Source: Dimargaris cristalligena
Taxonomy: Eukaryota; Kickxellomycota; Dimargaritomycetes; Dimargaritales; Dimargaritaceae
NCBI GenBank assembly: GCA_027576995.1
Contig: JANBQC010000003.1
Span: forward strand, 1 to 64,000
Direction of reading: 5' to 3'
Length of the DNA stretch: 64,000 bases
A model generated the notes under the pieces. It was not told the DNA's origin. It saw only the letters and a list, made by a program, of their open reading frames with translations, and made no database searches. Every line of letters starts with the position of its first letter. Position 1 is the first letter of the stretch. Of this stretch, positions 21,226 to 33,465 are shown one piece after another. Both the position numbers and the translations under genes were made by a program.

Positions 21226-24200
21226 ATGAAGATTACCGACATGAAGCAGGCTCCCCAGACGGGGGGCTCTGAATTTGCCTTTTCCTTCGAGTTCTTCCCT
21301 CCCAAAACCGACCAGGTAGGTTATTTTAGTGGGGCCTTTCCCCTCGGGCCTGTCGCACTCCCGATTGGAGTATTGGACCGCAGGACGGTCACTACTGGCT
21401 CCTCCCAGGCCGACCTGTGTGCTTCCCGGCGACCAATAGACGGAAACGCCCTTTTATACACCCTATTATACCCATTGCTAACCTACCCTATTTTGGCTAC
21501 TGGTGGTACCATTGCCATTGCTATGGCACCGACTTCCCGTATCTATAGGGTCTTGCTAACCTCTCGGCCCGGGTAACCCGCATGGCCAGTCTTCGTCCGA
21601 CTTTTGTGGGCGTGACCTGGGGCGCGGGAGGCAGCACCGCCGAGCGCAGCCTCGAGCTATGCCAGTTGATTCAGGATATCCAGGGAGTCGATGTTTTGAT
21701 GCATCTTACGTGTACCAATATGGACCGCACGGCACTCGACCAGGCCCTCGCTGCAGCCAAGACCATCGGCATCCGTAATATTCTAGCCTTACGGGGAGAT
21801 GCCCCGCGGTCAACCATCCCTACCCAGGAAGACGGGTCGGCATCCAGTGCCGATTTAGTAGGGCCTCTGGTGCATGCCGTGGACCTCGTCAAGTATATTC
21901 GTCAAACCTACGGTGACTATTTTTGCATCGGCGTGGCGGCATACCCCGAAGGCCATCCCGATGCATCCATGACCCTGGCAAATGCCTCACCCCTCTCCCA
22001 TTCCTTCGGCGACGGTGCTACAGTATCTCCCTCGGAGGTGGAGCTGCAGTACCTCAAGGAAAAGGTCGATGCGGGGGCCGATTTCATAATCACCCAAATG
22101 TTCTTTGATGCGCAGCGCTTTATCGACTGGTACCGGGCGAGTCGGAGCAAGGGTAAGTTCGAATACTCGGGTGGGCAGGAGGGAGAGAAGATACCGCTGT
22201 AAATGCCTAATCAAACTGGTCATGCCACGTAGGGGTGATGTTATCTGGGCTTCCCGGCTCTATAGAGGCCACTCGAATAATTTGATTCCTGGGTCTAAAC
22301 GCATCCGTCTTTTGGGCCCCTTATAATTTACTTACCGCTATTACCAACTTCCAGACATTAGCGTTCCCATCATTCCCAACATTCTACCAATTCAGCAGTA
22401 CCAGAGTTTCCGCCGGATAGCCCAGCTCTGCCAAGTCCACGTTCCCGCCTCAGTCCTTAGTGATCTCGCACCCATCCAGCTGGACGATAGCGCAGTCAAG
22501 GCCTACGGCGAACAGCTGGCCTTGAACTTGATCCGCACACTGCACCGCGAACTGCGTTTAGACCACTTCCACATGACTACCCTCAATCTAGAATCCTCTG
22601 TTAGCCGGATTATCGCGGAGCTACGTGGGGTGACTCCAACAGGCCTTAATGGTCCCACCAATCGGGTCATTGTGCCCGAGCAATGTTTACCGTCCGTTTT
22701 GAACGGGGTTACTCCTGCCACAGGGGGTGGTGGTGGTGCTGCCGCCGAGAGTGCATCGCGGGCGCGGGCCCTAGTCACGAGTGATGCGCGCATTCAGCTG
22801 GTCACCGGGGAGGGACGACCAGCTGCTTCGAATGATTCAGCCCTAGTGGGCGAGATGATCAATATGCCGGTGTCGTCCAGGAACCAAGGGAAGGATAGCG
22901 TTGGGATCGTCACAACCTGGGATGAGTTTCCCAACGGCCGCTGGGGGGATTCCAGCTCCCCCGCCTACGGGGAGTACTCGGCGTATGGAGGCAGTGTGCT
23001 CCCGATTACCGGGCGGCAGGCGACCTCGTGGTGGGGCCGCCCGACCCAGCTGGCGGATCTCACATCCCTGTTTGCGCGCTTTATGCAGGGACCCCCCGAG
23101 CCCTCAGCCGCGGCCACTGCCCATGTCCATACTAGGGCGGCCCCCTTACCGGAATCAGCCGCTCCTCCCTGCCTACCCTGGTCACTGTTCGAAACCATTC
23201 GCCCCGAGACTTCAGCAATCCAACGGGGATTGCTCCAGCTTATTACCGAACGGTCCATTTTGACCATCGCCAGCCAGCCCCCCGTCGACGGCCAACCCAG
23301 TGCCGACCCCGCCGTAGGCTGGGGACCGCCCGGGGGTCTGGTATACCAAAAACCCTTTGTGGAGTTTTTTATTTCGGCCACCGACTACCGAACCTTGCAA
23401 CAGACCCAATTCCAGAACGACCCCTGGATCACGTTCCTGGCGGGCAATAAACGGGGCGAGTTTGAGTCATCGTTTGCGCCCCCCCTCCTTCTCCCCTCCG
23501 CGGCAGCGGCAGAATCAGCTGACGCCGCCAGTGGGGACGACGGGAACGCTAATATGGCCAATGCCGTCACTTGGGGCATTTTCCCGGGTAGGGAGGTGGT
23601 ACAGGCTTCCATGGTCGACCGGGACGGGTTTTTAGCGTGGAAGGTAAGTTCAGTTGAAGCGGAGTTGTTTATGTGGTTAGGGTATTATTATATATACGGT
23701 CTATGTGTGATGGGGTTTTACCTCCCGTGAATGGTGTGGGTCCGATGGTTCTTGTCATACGGCGGTGGTTGAAGACAGAAGGGTTGGCAGGGGGAAGGTA
23801 TCCCCTTATTACGTTTTCCATTTTTCGTATGGCGGCGATGCGTCCGAGATGATTAGATTTGTTCAATGGAAAATGTGAGTGCGGGGGGGGGGGTTGCGAT
23901 GGAATATACAAGCGCTGTGGATTGGATTGGGATGCTGCCGCTGGTCTGTGTGGGCGGGGGTGGTCTCATGGGTCAATGGAGCTCCTGTTCCCGAGAAGGC
24001 AGTGGTGACCACACCCCCTCCTTTTAAGTATAAGTGGCTGTGGGGATTCCGTTTTGTGCGTTGGGTTGGTAACACTTTACAGGTGGCAATTACCAACTGT
24101 GCTGCATGCCTGGGTCGACAGTATGGTCGTGGTTTTGGGACGATATTAATATAGAAGATAATACATTCGGCCTCTGATTGCGTGTTTAATACCCATCTAC

Positions 24201-24405
24201 ATCTATACCTCTACATGTATAAAAATAGGACGAGGCCTTCCAGATCTGGGATGAATGGGCCAAGCTCTCCCCACCTGGCTCCGCCACCGAGCGGTTTCTG
24301 CGGGCCACTTCGGAGGATATCTGGCTAGTCAATGTGGTGTACAATGATTTCCGGGCCCCGATTAGTCGTATGTTTGAGTCGGTATTCGGTCTCCAACTGG
24401 CCTGA
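21226..24405 (+). CDS. Methylenetetrahydrofolate reductase (four exons)
   Basis: Exons are 21226-21315, 21549-22152, 22355-23643 and 24229-24405, giving 719 residues with matching phases (introns 233, 202 and 585 bases). The catalytic TIM barrel has FEFFPPKT with Glu22, FVGVTWGAGGS, LTCTNMD, ILALRGDAPR, YPEGHP, and FIITQMFFD with VPIIPNILPI for flavin and folate binding. The C-terminal regulatory half has NAVTWGIFPGREV and then, across the last intron, WKDEAFQIWDEW, which is contiguous in relatives and so proves that splice. The enzyme reduces 5,10-methylene-THF to 5-methyl-THF for methionine synthesis in the cytosol. It is longer than the usual 600-660 residues because of a Gly/Ala/Ser-rich insertion (about residues 300-345). 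Whether it is closer to MET12 or MET13 cannot be told by eye. Confidence 0.95.
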
Positions 24406-25783
24406 GAGCTAAACTGAAGGAGCACGAGAAGGAGTGCCTGTTGTTTGCCCGTTTACTAGTTAACTTACTACTTGTCAAACCCTCCCTACATTTTGGCTAT
24501 TGCTCGTAAAATTTAGCCATTGAAAGAGGTATGATTAATCCAGCTCAATAAACAACAAACAAATTATATAAAAGAGGCGGCAGGAGGGTTGCTTCACGGA
24601 TGGTGGTGGTCTATTGGTGGGTGTAGGCGGACCCGTATCAAAAGGCAGGGTAAATAGGCCGACGGTCGCCTGGTTTGGCTCAAGAAGAAGCGGGAGAATA
24701 CGGGGGAGAGGAAGGAAGGGGGTAGGTAGGTCGGCTGACGCGTCAAATGCAACGAAGATAGGTTGCGGGCAGGTCAAGGCGGAGTAGGCGTGCAGCGTGA
24801 CTGCCAGTTTAATAGCGGGTGACCAATCGCGGTTGCTGCCCATTAATGTACCAGCAATTAGTTGCGGGAATGGTAGTAGAAATCGAAATAGATACGTAGA
24901 TGTAGAGAATTATTTAATTGCAGTGAGCGGAGGTTCTCGGTTATTATAGAGCTGGCTGCTTCTTTGGGAAGTAAGTACATGGCCAGCTGCGGGAAGAAAG
25001 TCAGGCGAACAACAGCTGCTCCCGCAATAGAGGAAGAGGAAGTAATTATAATTATAGTAATTTAGTAATAGTAATAGCTGTGTTGTGTCTCCCAGGCTCG
25101 TAAAATCCCCACCACTACTGGGAAGGCAAGTAAGTAAAGTAGGATGTATTCTGCACCAAGTGGCACAACACGCCATGCGAATGAAGTTGGTTGGAATTAC
25201 AGTATAGAAAGTGGGTAGTAGTGGGTGGGTTGTGGCCGCCACCAAGTAGAGTAAGAGCTTGGATTGGCCCGTCCCCTTCTCACGCACGCCTTCCCCCTTT
25301 CGTCCCTCCGTCTCACCCATAAAACTAATGCTCTGCGCCGCCGCCTTAATTTTAGACATATAGTAAGGATTGCTTTAATAATTATATTACCACCACCGCC
25401 TGTTTGTTGCACTGTGCCTATATTAGCGTGTCTACTTTGCTTAATACATACATTTACTCATGTATCTTCCTATTCCTCCTTATTTCCGCTTCTCTTTATC
25501 CTTTTCTTTAGAGCTGCTTTAAATATCTTTAGTAGTTATTAGGTTGTCGCGGGCCTACTAGTCACATAACCCAGGCCTTTCGTCCAGACTCTCTCTCTCT
25601 CTCTTTTCCCATTCCCATTCCCATACCTTCTTACCTGTCTCGGCGTCCCTCTTTCCCCCACAACCGGCATTCCTCGCAGCTCCGGCTCACTTGGCCTGCC
25701 GTGTCTACTCTCCATTTCCTAACCCTTATCCCCCTCCTCGTTTGGCCCACGGGCGACTCTTATTCTCCAGTGGTCGTTGCTCC
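24406..25783. other. Intergenic region between MTHFR and the sugar transporter
   Basis: No gene recognised. A CT dinucleotide run (about 25590-25605) and pyrimidine-rich DNA precede the transporter start. Minus-strand frames here are Pro/Leu-rich shadows of purine-rich sequence. Confidence 0.55.
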
Positions 25784-28700
25784 ATGGCCGCCGACTCACC
25801 TCCGCTGCCCAGAAGGCCGGTGGTAGCCCCCGGCAAGGGAAGAGGAGCCCCGTCCCCTAAAGGCAGCAGCGGCTCCGCCCACTACTACCCGGGGGAGGAC
25901 CCTCCCGAACATGTCGCCTACTATGGCTCGGTCCAGACCTTTCCCACTCCCCCCGCCCGCTCCCCTACCCGTTTATCCGAGAGCGCCCTCGACCAGCCTC
26001 TGGAACCCTTGTCCGCTTGGGGCCTTTTCAAACTCAACATTGCCCTGGCCGGGCTGCAATTTACTTGTAAGTGAAACCGGTGTCTGTCAGAGGTACTTTG
26101 TAACCAGAAAGTAGGCAGAACGTTACCATTAGAGGGGCGCATTCCTCTTGGCCCTGCTATTAAGCATGCACCCCGAACTCACCTCCCGCCACCACCACCT
26201 CCTCTTCCTCATACTTTATTGCCATTCTCTTAATTTCCGGAACATGTATCACTAGGGTCGGTTGAATTAGGGTAAGTAGGGCTGAAATAGCCCATGGTGT
26301 CGCCGTTTCTTCTCCTCCCGGACCTTGGGTTCCGAGTTTTTTCCGAGGCAGGTTCCCCAGCTCATTCCCATTGGCTAGTATATACGTCATCCCTTCTCTA
26401 ACTAAACTCTGGATTGGATAAATTCATTATATTTCTTAACCGCTTCTAGATACGGCTCACCGTATTTATTGGCGCTCGGTATTTCGAAGCCGCTGCTTTC
26501 CTTAGTATGGCTGGCAGGTCCTCTGTCTGGTAAGTCTTCTCACATTCCCTGCTATTTTGGCTTCCATTATAGTCGTCCATTAAAAACACAAAACCACCCC
26601 CGGCCTCCTTTTAATATTCATTGTTCAAACTACATCCTCCTTATTCCACCATTTTAGGCTTCATCATTCAGCCCCTGATCGGGGCACTGAGTGACCGGAA
26701 CACCTCCCCAATGGGTCGCCGCCGCCCCTATGTAATAACCGGCAGCGTGTTGGTGGTTCTCTCCATCATTATCATTGCCTACGCTCAGGAGATTTCCCGG
26801 CTCATTGGGATATCAGTGCTTGGCTGGGATATGGCAGACTCGGGCGTAGCCAAGAAAGTAAGTGCGCACCGGCTTAGTATATACTAGGGGAGGGACTATA
26901 CAGCCTATCTATTGTGGCTTATGTCTACGGGATATTGAATGCCTTTCGTTGAGTCTAGCTCTGGTCCCATATATTTTCTTCCATTTGCTGACGTGGCCTA
27001 TCTAACTAAGTCCCTCCGCTTGATTCTCTTCTTTAAACTCCATTCGATATCTTCATGACCCACTTTCTAGATCACCAACACCGCAATTCTCCTGGCCGTT
27101 GTGGGCTTCTATGTTCTCGACTTTTCTATAAACGCCGTCCAGGCATGTCTCCGGGCCCTAGTCCTGGATATTGCTCCCCTGGCGCAGCAGGATGCCGCCA
27201 ACGCGTACTCGGGCCGTATGCTCATGTTTGGCAGCTCCCTGGGCTATTTCATGGGCTTCATCAACCTAGTCGAGCTCTTCCCCTTTTTAGGCAAGTCCCA
27301 GATGCAGGTACTCTGTATTATCGGCATCATGGTATTTAGCGGGGCCGTTAGCGTGACCTGCCTCACCACCCACGAGAAGCCCCTTTTCGCCGACGATAAA
27401 GTCAATGACGACACCAGTAGTAGAAGCCAGCTGTCCGAGCGCGCGGAGGGCCGCCCCCGGGGACATCATGCCCCACCCTCGCTACGGCAAATCACCACCA
27501 ATATTATCCGGGCCTTCTGGCGACTGCCCCTGCCCCTCCAGCAGGTGTGTAACGTCCAGTTTTTCGCCTGGATGGGCTGGTTCCCCGTGCTTTTCTACAG
27601 CACCACTTGGGTCGTGGAAGTCATCACCCGTAGCTACCCAGGGGGCAGTGTTCCCGCCGATGATCCCGAATTCTTTGATCGCGCCACTCGCGCCGGGTCA
27701 TTCGCCCTCTTCCTATGGTCCGTGGCTTCGTTCCTGGCCTCCATTGTTCTGCCCTGGTTTGTCAGTGACAATCCCTCGGCGGCTCCCGCCCGAGTGGAGT
27801 CGGACGAAGAAGAAGAGGAAGAGGGCATTGCCTACTCCGCCCACCTGGGACCGTCGGGCCTGACCACCGAGACCCAGGGTCTTTTACCAGCATCGCCTTT
27901 AGCTACCACCGCGGTCCCCAACGGAGTGGTGAACGAGTCGCCCTCCCCCGTCGCAACGCGGTGGTTACCCCAGGTGTCCATGCGACGACTCTACACCTTC
28001 TCCCATATATTCTTCGCCGTGGTGATTTTTAGTACGTATTTCGTTCAAGATGTGACCGGCGCTACCGTGGTGGTGGTATTGACCAGTATCCCCTGGGCCA
28101 TCACTCTGTGGGTGCCTTTTGCACTGGTGGGTGAGTTTGTGGCCAAACTAAACTCCGTTCAATCGGATGGAGCGACATCAAGCCCAGCTTGTAGTGCCCA
28201 TCGGGTCCTTTCAACCCAGTCGTCCCCACCCGCCTGCGGAAATACCCTGCATCCCGTCAATGTGCCGCGCCATACCGCAACAACGACAGGGGGGGATTCG
28301 CTCCGACCAGCCAACGTCGACCCCTTTTTTCTCAATTCGCTTGGGTCGGTGGCGGTCTCCGATACCCTCCCGGCGGTTGGATCATCCCGCTCCTCGGCCC
28401 GGTCGCTTCCGTTTGACTCCCAGACGATTGGCCCCGGGTCCAACGACGGGGGAATTGTTCATGATGGATCGGATGCGCAGTCCCTTCCAGCGGCCCACTG
28501 GTGCGAACCACGGCCGAACCCATTGGGGGTTCCCGAACTAACCACCAATTCCGACACCAATAACGGCGCCTTTCCACTTGATGCCGGAATTGTCCTGGGT
28601 ATCCACAACATGTATGTGGTACTGCCCCAGTTTGTAATGAGTCTCGTGTCCTCGGTGGTATTTTCTCTTCTCCGCGACGCTGCACCCTCAACCCACTCCG

Positions 28701-28927
28701 AGTCGGCGGACCACACCACTTCGTCCGCCTACACCACCCCTCTGTACGCGACTACCGGCAACTATTTTGCCCCCGCTACTACGTCTGATTTTGCGCAACC
28801 CGAAACCTCCCATAATGACGCAGTCGGGTGGTTGCTACGAATCGGCGGTTGCTGTGCACTAGTCGCGGCCTTCCTATCCCTATATATCAAAGACATGCGC
28901 ACCATCCGAATTCGGGAATGGTTGTAG
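25784..28927 (+). CDS. SUT/SLC45-type sucrose or alpha-glucoside proton symporter (five exons)
   Basis: Exons are 25784-26066, 26256-26271 (16 nt), 26450-26529, 26658-26857 and 27071-28927, giving 811 residues. Reading through the splices yields the SUT core: FTWSVELGYGSPYLLALGIS, SLVWLAGPLSGFIIQPLIG, LSDRNTSPMGRRRPYV. About 12 membrane segments are predictable. S. pombe Sut1 and plant SUTs of this family import sucrose or maltose with protons at the plasma membrane. Odd features are an 80-residue Ser/Pro-rich N-terminal tail, an acidic EEEEEE loop (about residue 430) and a Ser/Thr/Pro-rich hydrophilic loop of about 150 residues between late membrane segments. The ATG at 25784 lies in good context (tccATGg). 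The substrate is inferred from family only. Confidence 0.88.
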
Positions 28928-30611
28928 ACAGATGCTCCGGTGTTACTTAGTGGCCCTAAAGCATTGCTTGCTGAAGTAAATAGTTTGATCTGCCTGGATG
29001 GGAACTGTGTGGCCATGTATATCTTATAAACCCTCTTATTATACGATGGGCCGTTTAGCTTATATTGTTTCTATAACTATTATAATGCCCCACCGCTGTA
29101 CAATTTCCCCCGCCTATAACCCTCGGATACACCTGTCCGTGTATTTTTATGCATATCTCTGGGTGAACCCTGCTCGTCATTCCCAGTCGGTTTATCCTTC
29201 ATAGTTTTATTATTGGCACCTATGGTATATTTCCCAACTACTGACCATCAGGTCACTCACACTTGGCCTTTTCAACTATTATACACTAACCTTGTCTGAA
29301 ATTAAAAATTAGTTTGCCTTGACAAAGATTTAACGGCCGGTGACAGGGAGGGTGGGGATAGCCAAGGTAGAGGTGAGTTCCTTTGTCTATAATCATTTAC
29401 CCTAATCTAGATAATCCTGTATCCTACTAGTGTCGTGGAAATGGGGGGCGTGCATTTATTATTGCGCACAGTTTCGTTGGGGAAGTGCTGCTTGTAAAAC
29501 ACCAATTCCAGAGAATGTGTGCACTATTAATGGCCACCGATACGGATACTGCTATCCTTTCGCCCCCTTTTACTGGTAGTGAAGATCGACCTGGGGGTTC
29601 GGCTGAGGTTTAATGAATAAAGACAATTAGATGACAGTTTCGCTGGGTATGTGTAAAATCTGGCCTAAGTAATCAAACTGGTTCAACGGATTTCAACAAG
29701 AAGAGTGAAGATGGAAGGCAGTGAGTTGCTTTCATTTTTGTAAAAGCGAAGCCTGTGTGTGCTGCAGGGGGGCTAACGTAGGTCATGCGTGACTTCAACT
29801 TAGTCCAATAACAATCTATTAGAGGTTTTTGGGAATTATTTCCACCATAATTAATAACCCAAACCACGACCTTCACCAACTATAATGAAGGTGGTGTGGA
29901 ATGCCTTAAAGGGCCGGTTAGGCAATGCCAATTCCGATGAGTAGTTTTATAAAGAAGGGGTTTTAGTCAGCTCCGTATCCCTTGTACTAATATATAATGC
30001 GGATAGCGCCCGAACAGCTTTAGCTGTTATTAAGGTAGTATAGTTAAATAATAACCCCCCCCCTGTTCGTCTTGAATATAATGAGCCCAGCCCAATGTAA
30101 TCGGGTGTCTGTTCCACCACGCACTAGGTCGTGGACTGTCAAGTTTAAGCCCATTTACTATCCCTTATTCAGAGAGGCTTACCCGCAGAGACCAAGGTAA
30201 CTCCAGCTGGCTACTGATTTACATATCAGTCGACCTGCTCAACTCTAGGGCATCGAGAAAAATAAAAAAATATAAGCCGTAATTATATAAAATATCCCCC
30301 CATTTATGGCCAGATGAGATTAAAGCCCTTTGGGAATTTAATGTCACAATTGTGATATGGGTATCTAGTGCTTTATTTCGACAAAACTATCTAAATCTAA
30401 ATCTATTCCGAATATATTTCATTCGGCCCATCCGATGATGTTGGGGTAACATCCTTAGTGTTATGCTTCAGAAATCGAGGGCAATTTTAGTGAGTGGGGC
30501 TGCAACAGGGGATGGTGATCAATCCACCACGAGTCCCCTAAGGTACTTTTTATTTAACTGTTGCCAAAATTCCCTGGTTTTTCGAGGACGATTGCTCATA
30601 AACGGGGCATA
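28928..30611. other. AT-rich intergenic region
   Basis: No gene recognised. The first few hundred bases are the transporter 3' flank. The GC content drops here and stays low to about 44.9 kb. Confidence 0.55.
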
Positions 30612-31276
30612 TTAACTATCATTATTCGGCGCTTGCTGGTCTTCCCCATTGTCATCACCGTTAAAGCTTATCACGGGGCTGCTAACCGGGGGTAAGAATG
30701 GGCCCTGGCTCGCTTCAAACGGGTTGATCATAAATGGGGGTAACAGTCCGTTCTTGGGGAACAAAGCTGGGGAGGAGTGGATGTTCATGTTATTCAACAT
30801 CGAGACTGTAGGAGTAATATTATGAGATGATAGGTTATTGCTTAATTCTAGAACTGATCCCATTGACTGCAGATTGTTGCGATTGGTGGGACTGCTGGGC
30901 CAATAAAAGATGTTGTGGCTCGGGGGAACCATGCTAGGAACCGACGGTCCTAATGTATTTCCCGGTGGCGGGGGGGTAAAATGCATCCGCAAATACTCAT
31001 GCAGCGCGTTGGCGTCTCCCCAACTCATTGAAGTCGGTAGAGATGGGTTCTTGGGTAGTACGGTATGAAATTCACCCATAAAACTTGGGAACCCATCGTC
31101 AAATAATTCAACAGGGATATCCCTTACGGCCCGGAAAGAGCAGGTATTGGCACTTAGGTAGAGTTGTGGTCCATCACCCAGTTGGGAGATTACGATATTG
31201 TAAGTTCTATCAATATGACAGACCTGTCCCAGAGTAATATTTTTAGGGGACGTATATTTGGCATAGTAAAAGTAAT
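30612..31276 (-). CDS. Unrecognised protein, 3'-terminal exon
   Basis: An open frame runs from an acceptor-like TAG at 31279-31277 to the stop at 30612, about 221 residues. It begins YFYYAKYTSPKNITLGQ and contains VCHIDRTYNIVISQLGDG. It continues into a Pro/Ser/Asn-rich half and ends with an Asp/Asn-rich tail. The frame stays open well upstream of its first Met, so a 5' exon is expected, perhaps within 31492-31761, but I could not join them in frame. Potential N-glycosylation sites (NITL) fit a secreted protein. No family recognised. It lies in the AT-rich block with other unfamiliar minus-strand genes. Confidence 0.4.
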
Positions 31277-33465
31277 CTACCGACCAAAGAAATTATAAGA
31301 GGATAATAAAATAAATTGGTTAAAATTGGTGCATCTCCAAGACTTTTGAATAGTATACTACACTGTACATTTGATAGACCCTGTACTATGTTCATACCAG
31401 AGACTGAAAAAATCCAGGACCGAGCTATATTCTAACAATTCTAATATGCCTAATAGACAGGCATTAATTGAACGCAACCTACCAGTCGGTCTTAGATTGT
31501 CCATCTCGTTGACAACTGTTGGAACAAGCTAGGGTTTTGATACGCTCGATACTTAAATTGATCAATGGTAAATTTGTGCAGAGAGTGGTGTCCGGCGGTT
31601 GTTATTGGCAAGACAGGCGGATGCTTAGAGAAGGCTGGGGCGGTTAGTGGTGAAAAGATACGAGTTTGGTGGAGTCTGGGCTCATGGTCTGGATGACTTG
31701 CTTTATATACCCCTACAAATTCCAACCACTTCACGGCAGCCATAACAGTTGAGTGTTTCATTAAATGACACGGTAGTAATGGATTGAATGGGTCTTTTCA
31801 TTCCATATCAACCTTGAATGGAATCATTCATGTTGGAACATGACCATTGGTGTTCTTCATGGAATATGTTATTCGAACAATCATGGAAAATTCCCCATCA
31901 CCCCAGCGACATTGAGTGGTGGTGAAGCCACCCCAGTGACTGAATGATAAGCGATTGGAATACGGCAAGATTTTTCCCATTAAGTCGCTGTTCTATTGAC
32001 CCATATCAACGTAAAATCAACATCGGCCCTTCAATTAAACCAGGAGTTGAATAGGGTATTAAAATATATAGCTTCTGCACCAAGTAATCTTTAAATCGGC
32101 CATTGACAAGTTTAGAGTTCCGGATCAGCCTTGCACCTAATACTTCCATAGCTTGAATAAAGATACACATATCATTTTGGACCACTAGCTGTCGCAGTAA
32201 AGCACGTATAAACATGTTCGTCTGCAGTTCTTTTTTAATTGTATTTAATGGTGATAAAGCGAGCCGAATTTACTGGAAAATCAGTGGCAAAGACCGTGAA
32301 TATAGGCAATAAAGAGATGCTATAACTTAAACCGTCCGTGTTCCAGACTCGGAAACTATTCCAGCAATGGTACTGTGTATTTAGGTTGACAGCTGTTGTG
32401 GAATTAGCATACCTAAATTTGATATATTTATTGAACACGTCTGAATAGTCCTATGAGTTCGGCCTTTTTACCCCTAATGTAATTTGGTAACCTCTGAAGA
32501 ATACCTTAACATAGTTTTGTGAGGATGGATGACTACAGGTGCAAATAAAATACGTGGTTGTTTAGTAAGCTACTCTCTTCAGAATTATTGAACAAGGGTT
32601 AACATTGTACAATGGTAAATAGTCTTGCCTCGGACCTATGCTAGTAGGTTGGATAAAACTCCACCAGGAAAATTCTGTGAGTTTATAGCCTATACCCTTC
32701 ACTTACATTTTTCTTGGTTCTGTGGTCTTTATCTTAATGGTCGGGGCGGAGTTCATATCACCTTCAATAAAGGACTATCAGAAGCCTACTTTGACGTGCC
32801 ACCTTTTCTTTAGTATCGTGTCGAGAATTTCGGTGAGATATTTTACAAGTGTAAAACAATACCATACTTAAGCCCCAATTCCATAGTAAACCATCACATT
32901 TAATACTGTGAAAAGGTTGCCCAACCTAAAGAGCAACTGCTGACTCAGAACCAATTATAATATATGGCTGTTCTAGGTACAAGTCCCGGTCACTAAAGTA
33001 TGAGAAAGTTGGAAAGGAGTGTAATGGCTTGCTGTACTTACTTCTCCAATTTAATAAGTTAGAGGCCTTGTCAGGCAGCTTGACCAGGGCATATTGCTAA
33101 TCAAGAGAAAATACCCTGCCTTTTCCAGGCATTTTATTAATAAATAATCGTTGCAGCCTACAAAACATCTTTTGAACCATACAACAAAATATACAGATTA
33201 AATCAACTAATATCGAATCAGTGTACACTACTCTTTGGTTATAACCTCAAAGTACATGGTAGGTAGGTAAAGAAAAACACATATTTATTCTAAATACTTA
33301 AATACCAATAAAACACGACCCAATCCACAGCTGAGTACCGTTCTGTCGGGAGGCGTGGTTGAAAGTTCATTGGGGGAATTGAGCAGCAAAATAGCATATA
33401 ATAATTATAATAATGGTGAAATGTATAAATTTTTCTACCTGGTTTATTCAATTAGGCGATTGGGG
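31277..33465. other. Region with possible exon fragments on the minus strand
   Basis: Minus-strand frames at 31492-31761, 32006-32215 and 32235-32438 read like protein (for example LLRQLVVQNDMCIFIQAMEV) but lack matching starts and splice sites I can defend. They may be exons or decayed copies of the unfamiliar genes nearby. Short ATTCAT/ATGGAAT motifs recur around 31790-31870. Otherwise nothing recognised. Confidence 0.35.
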
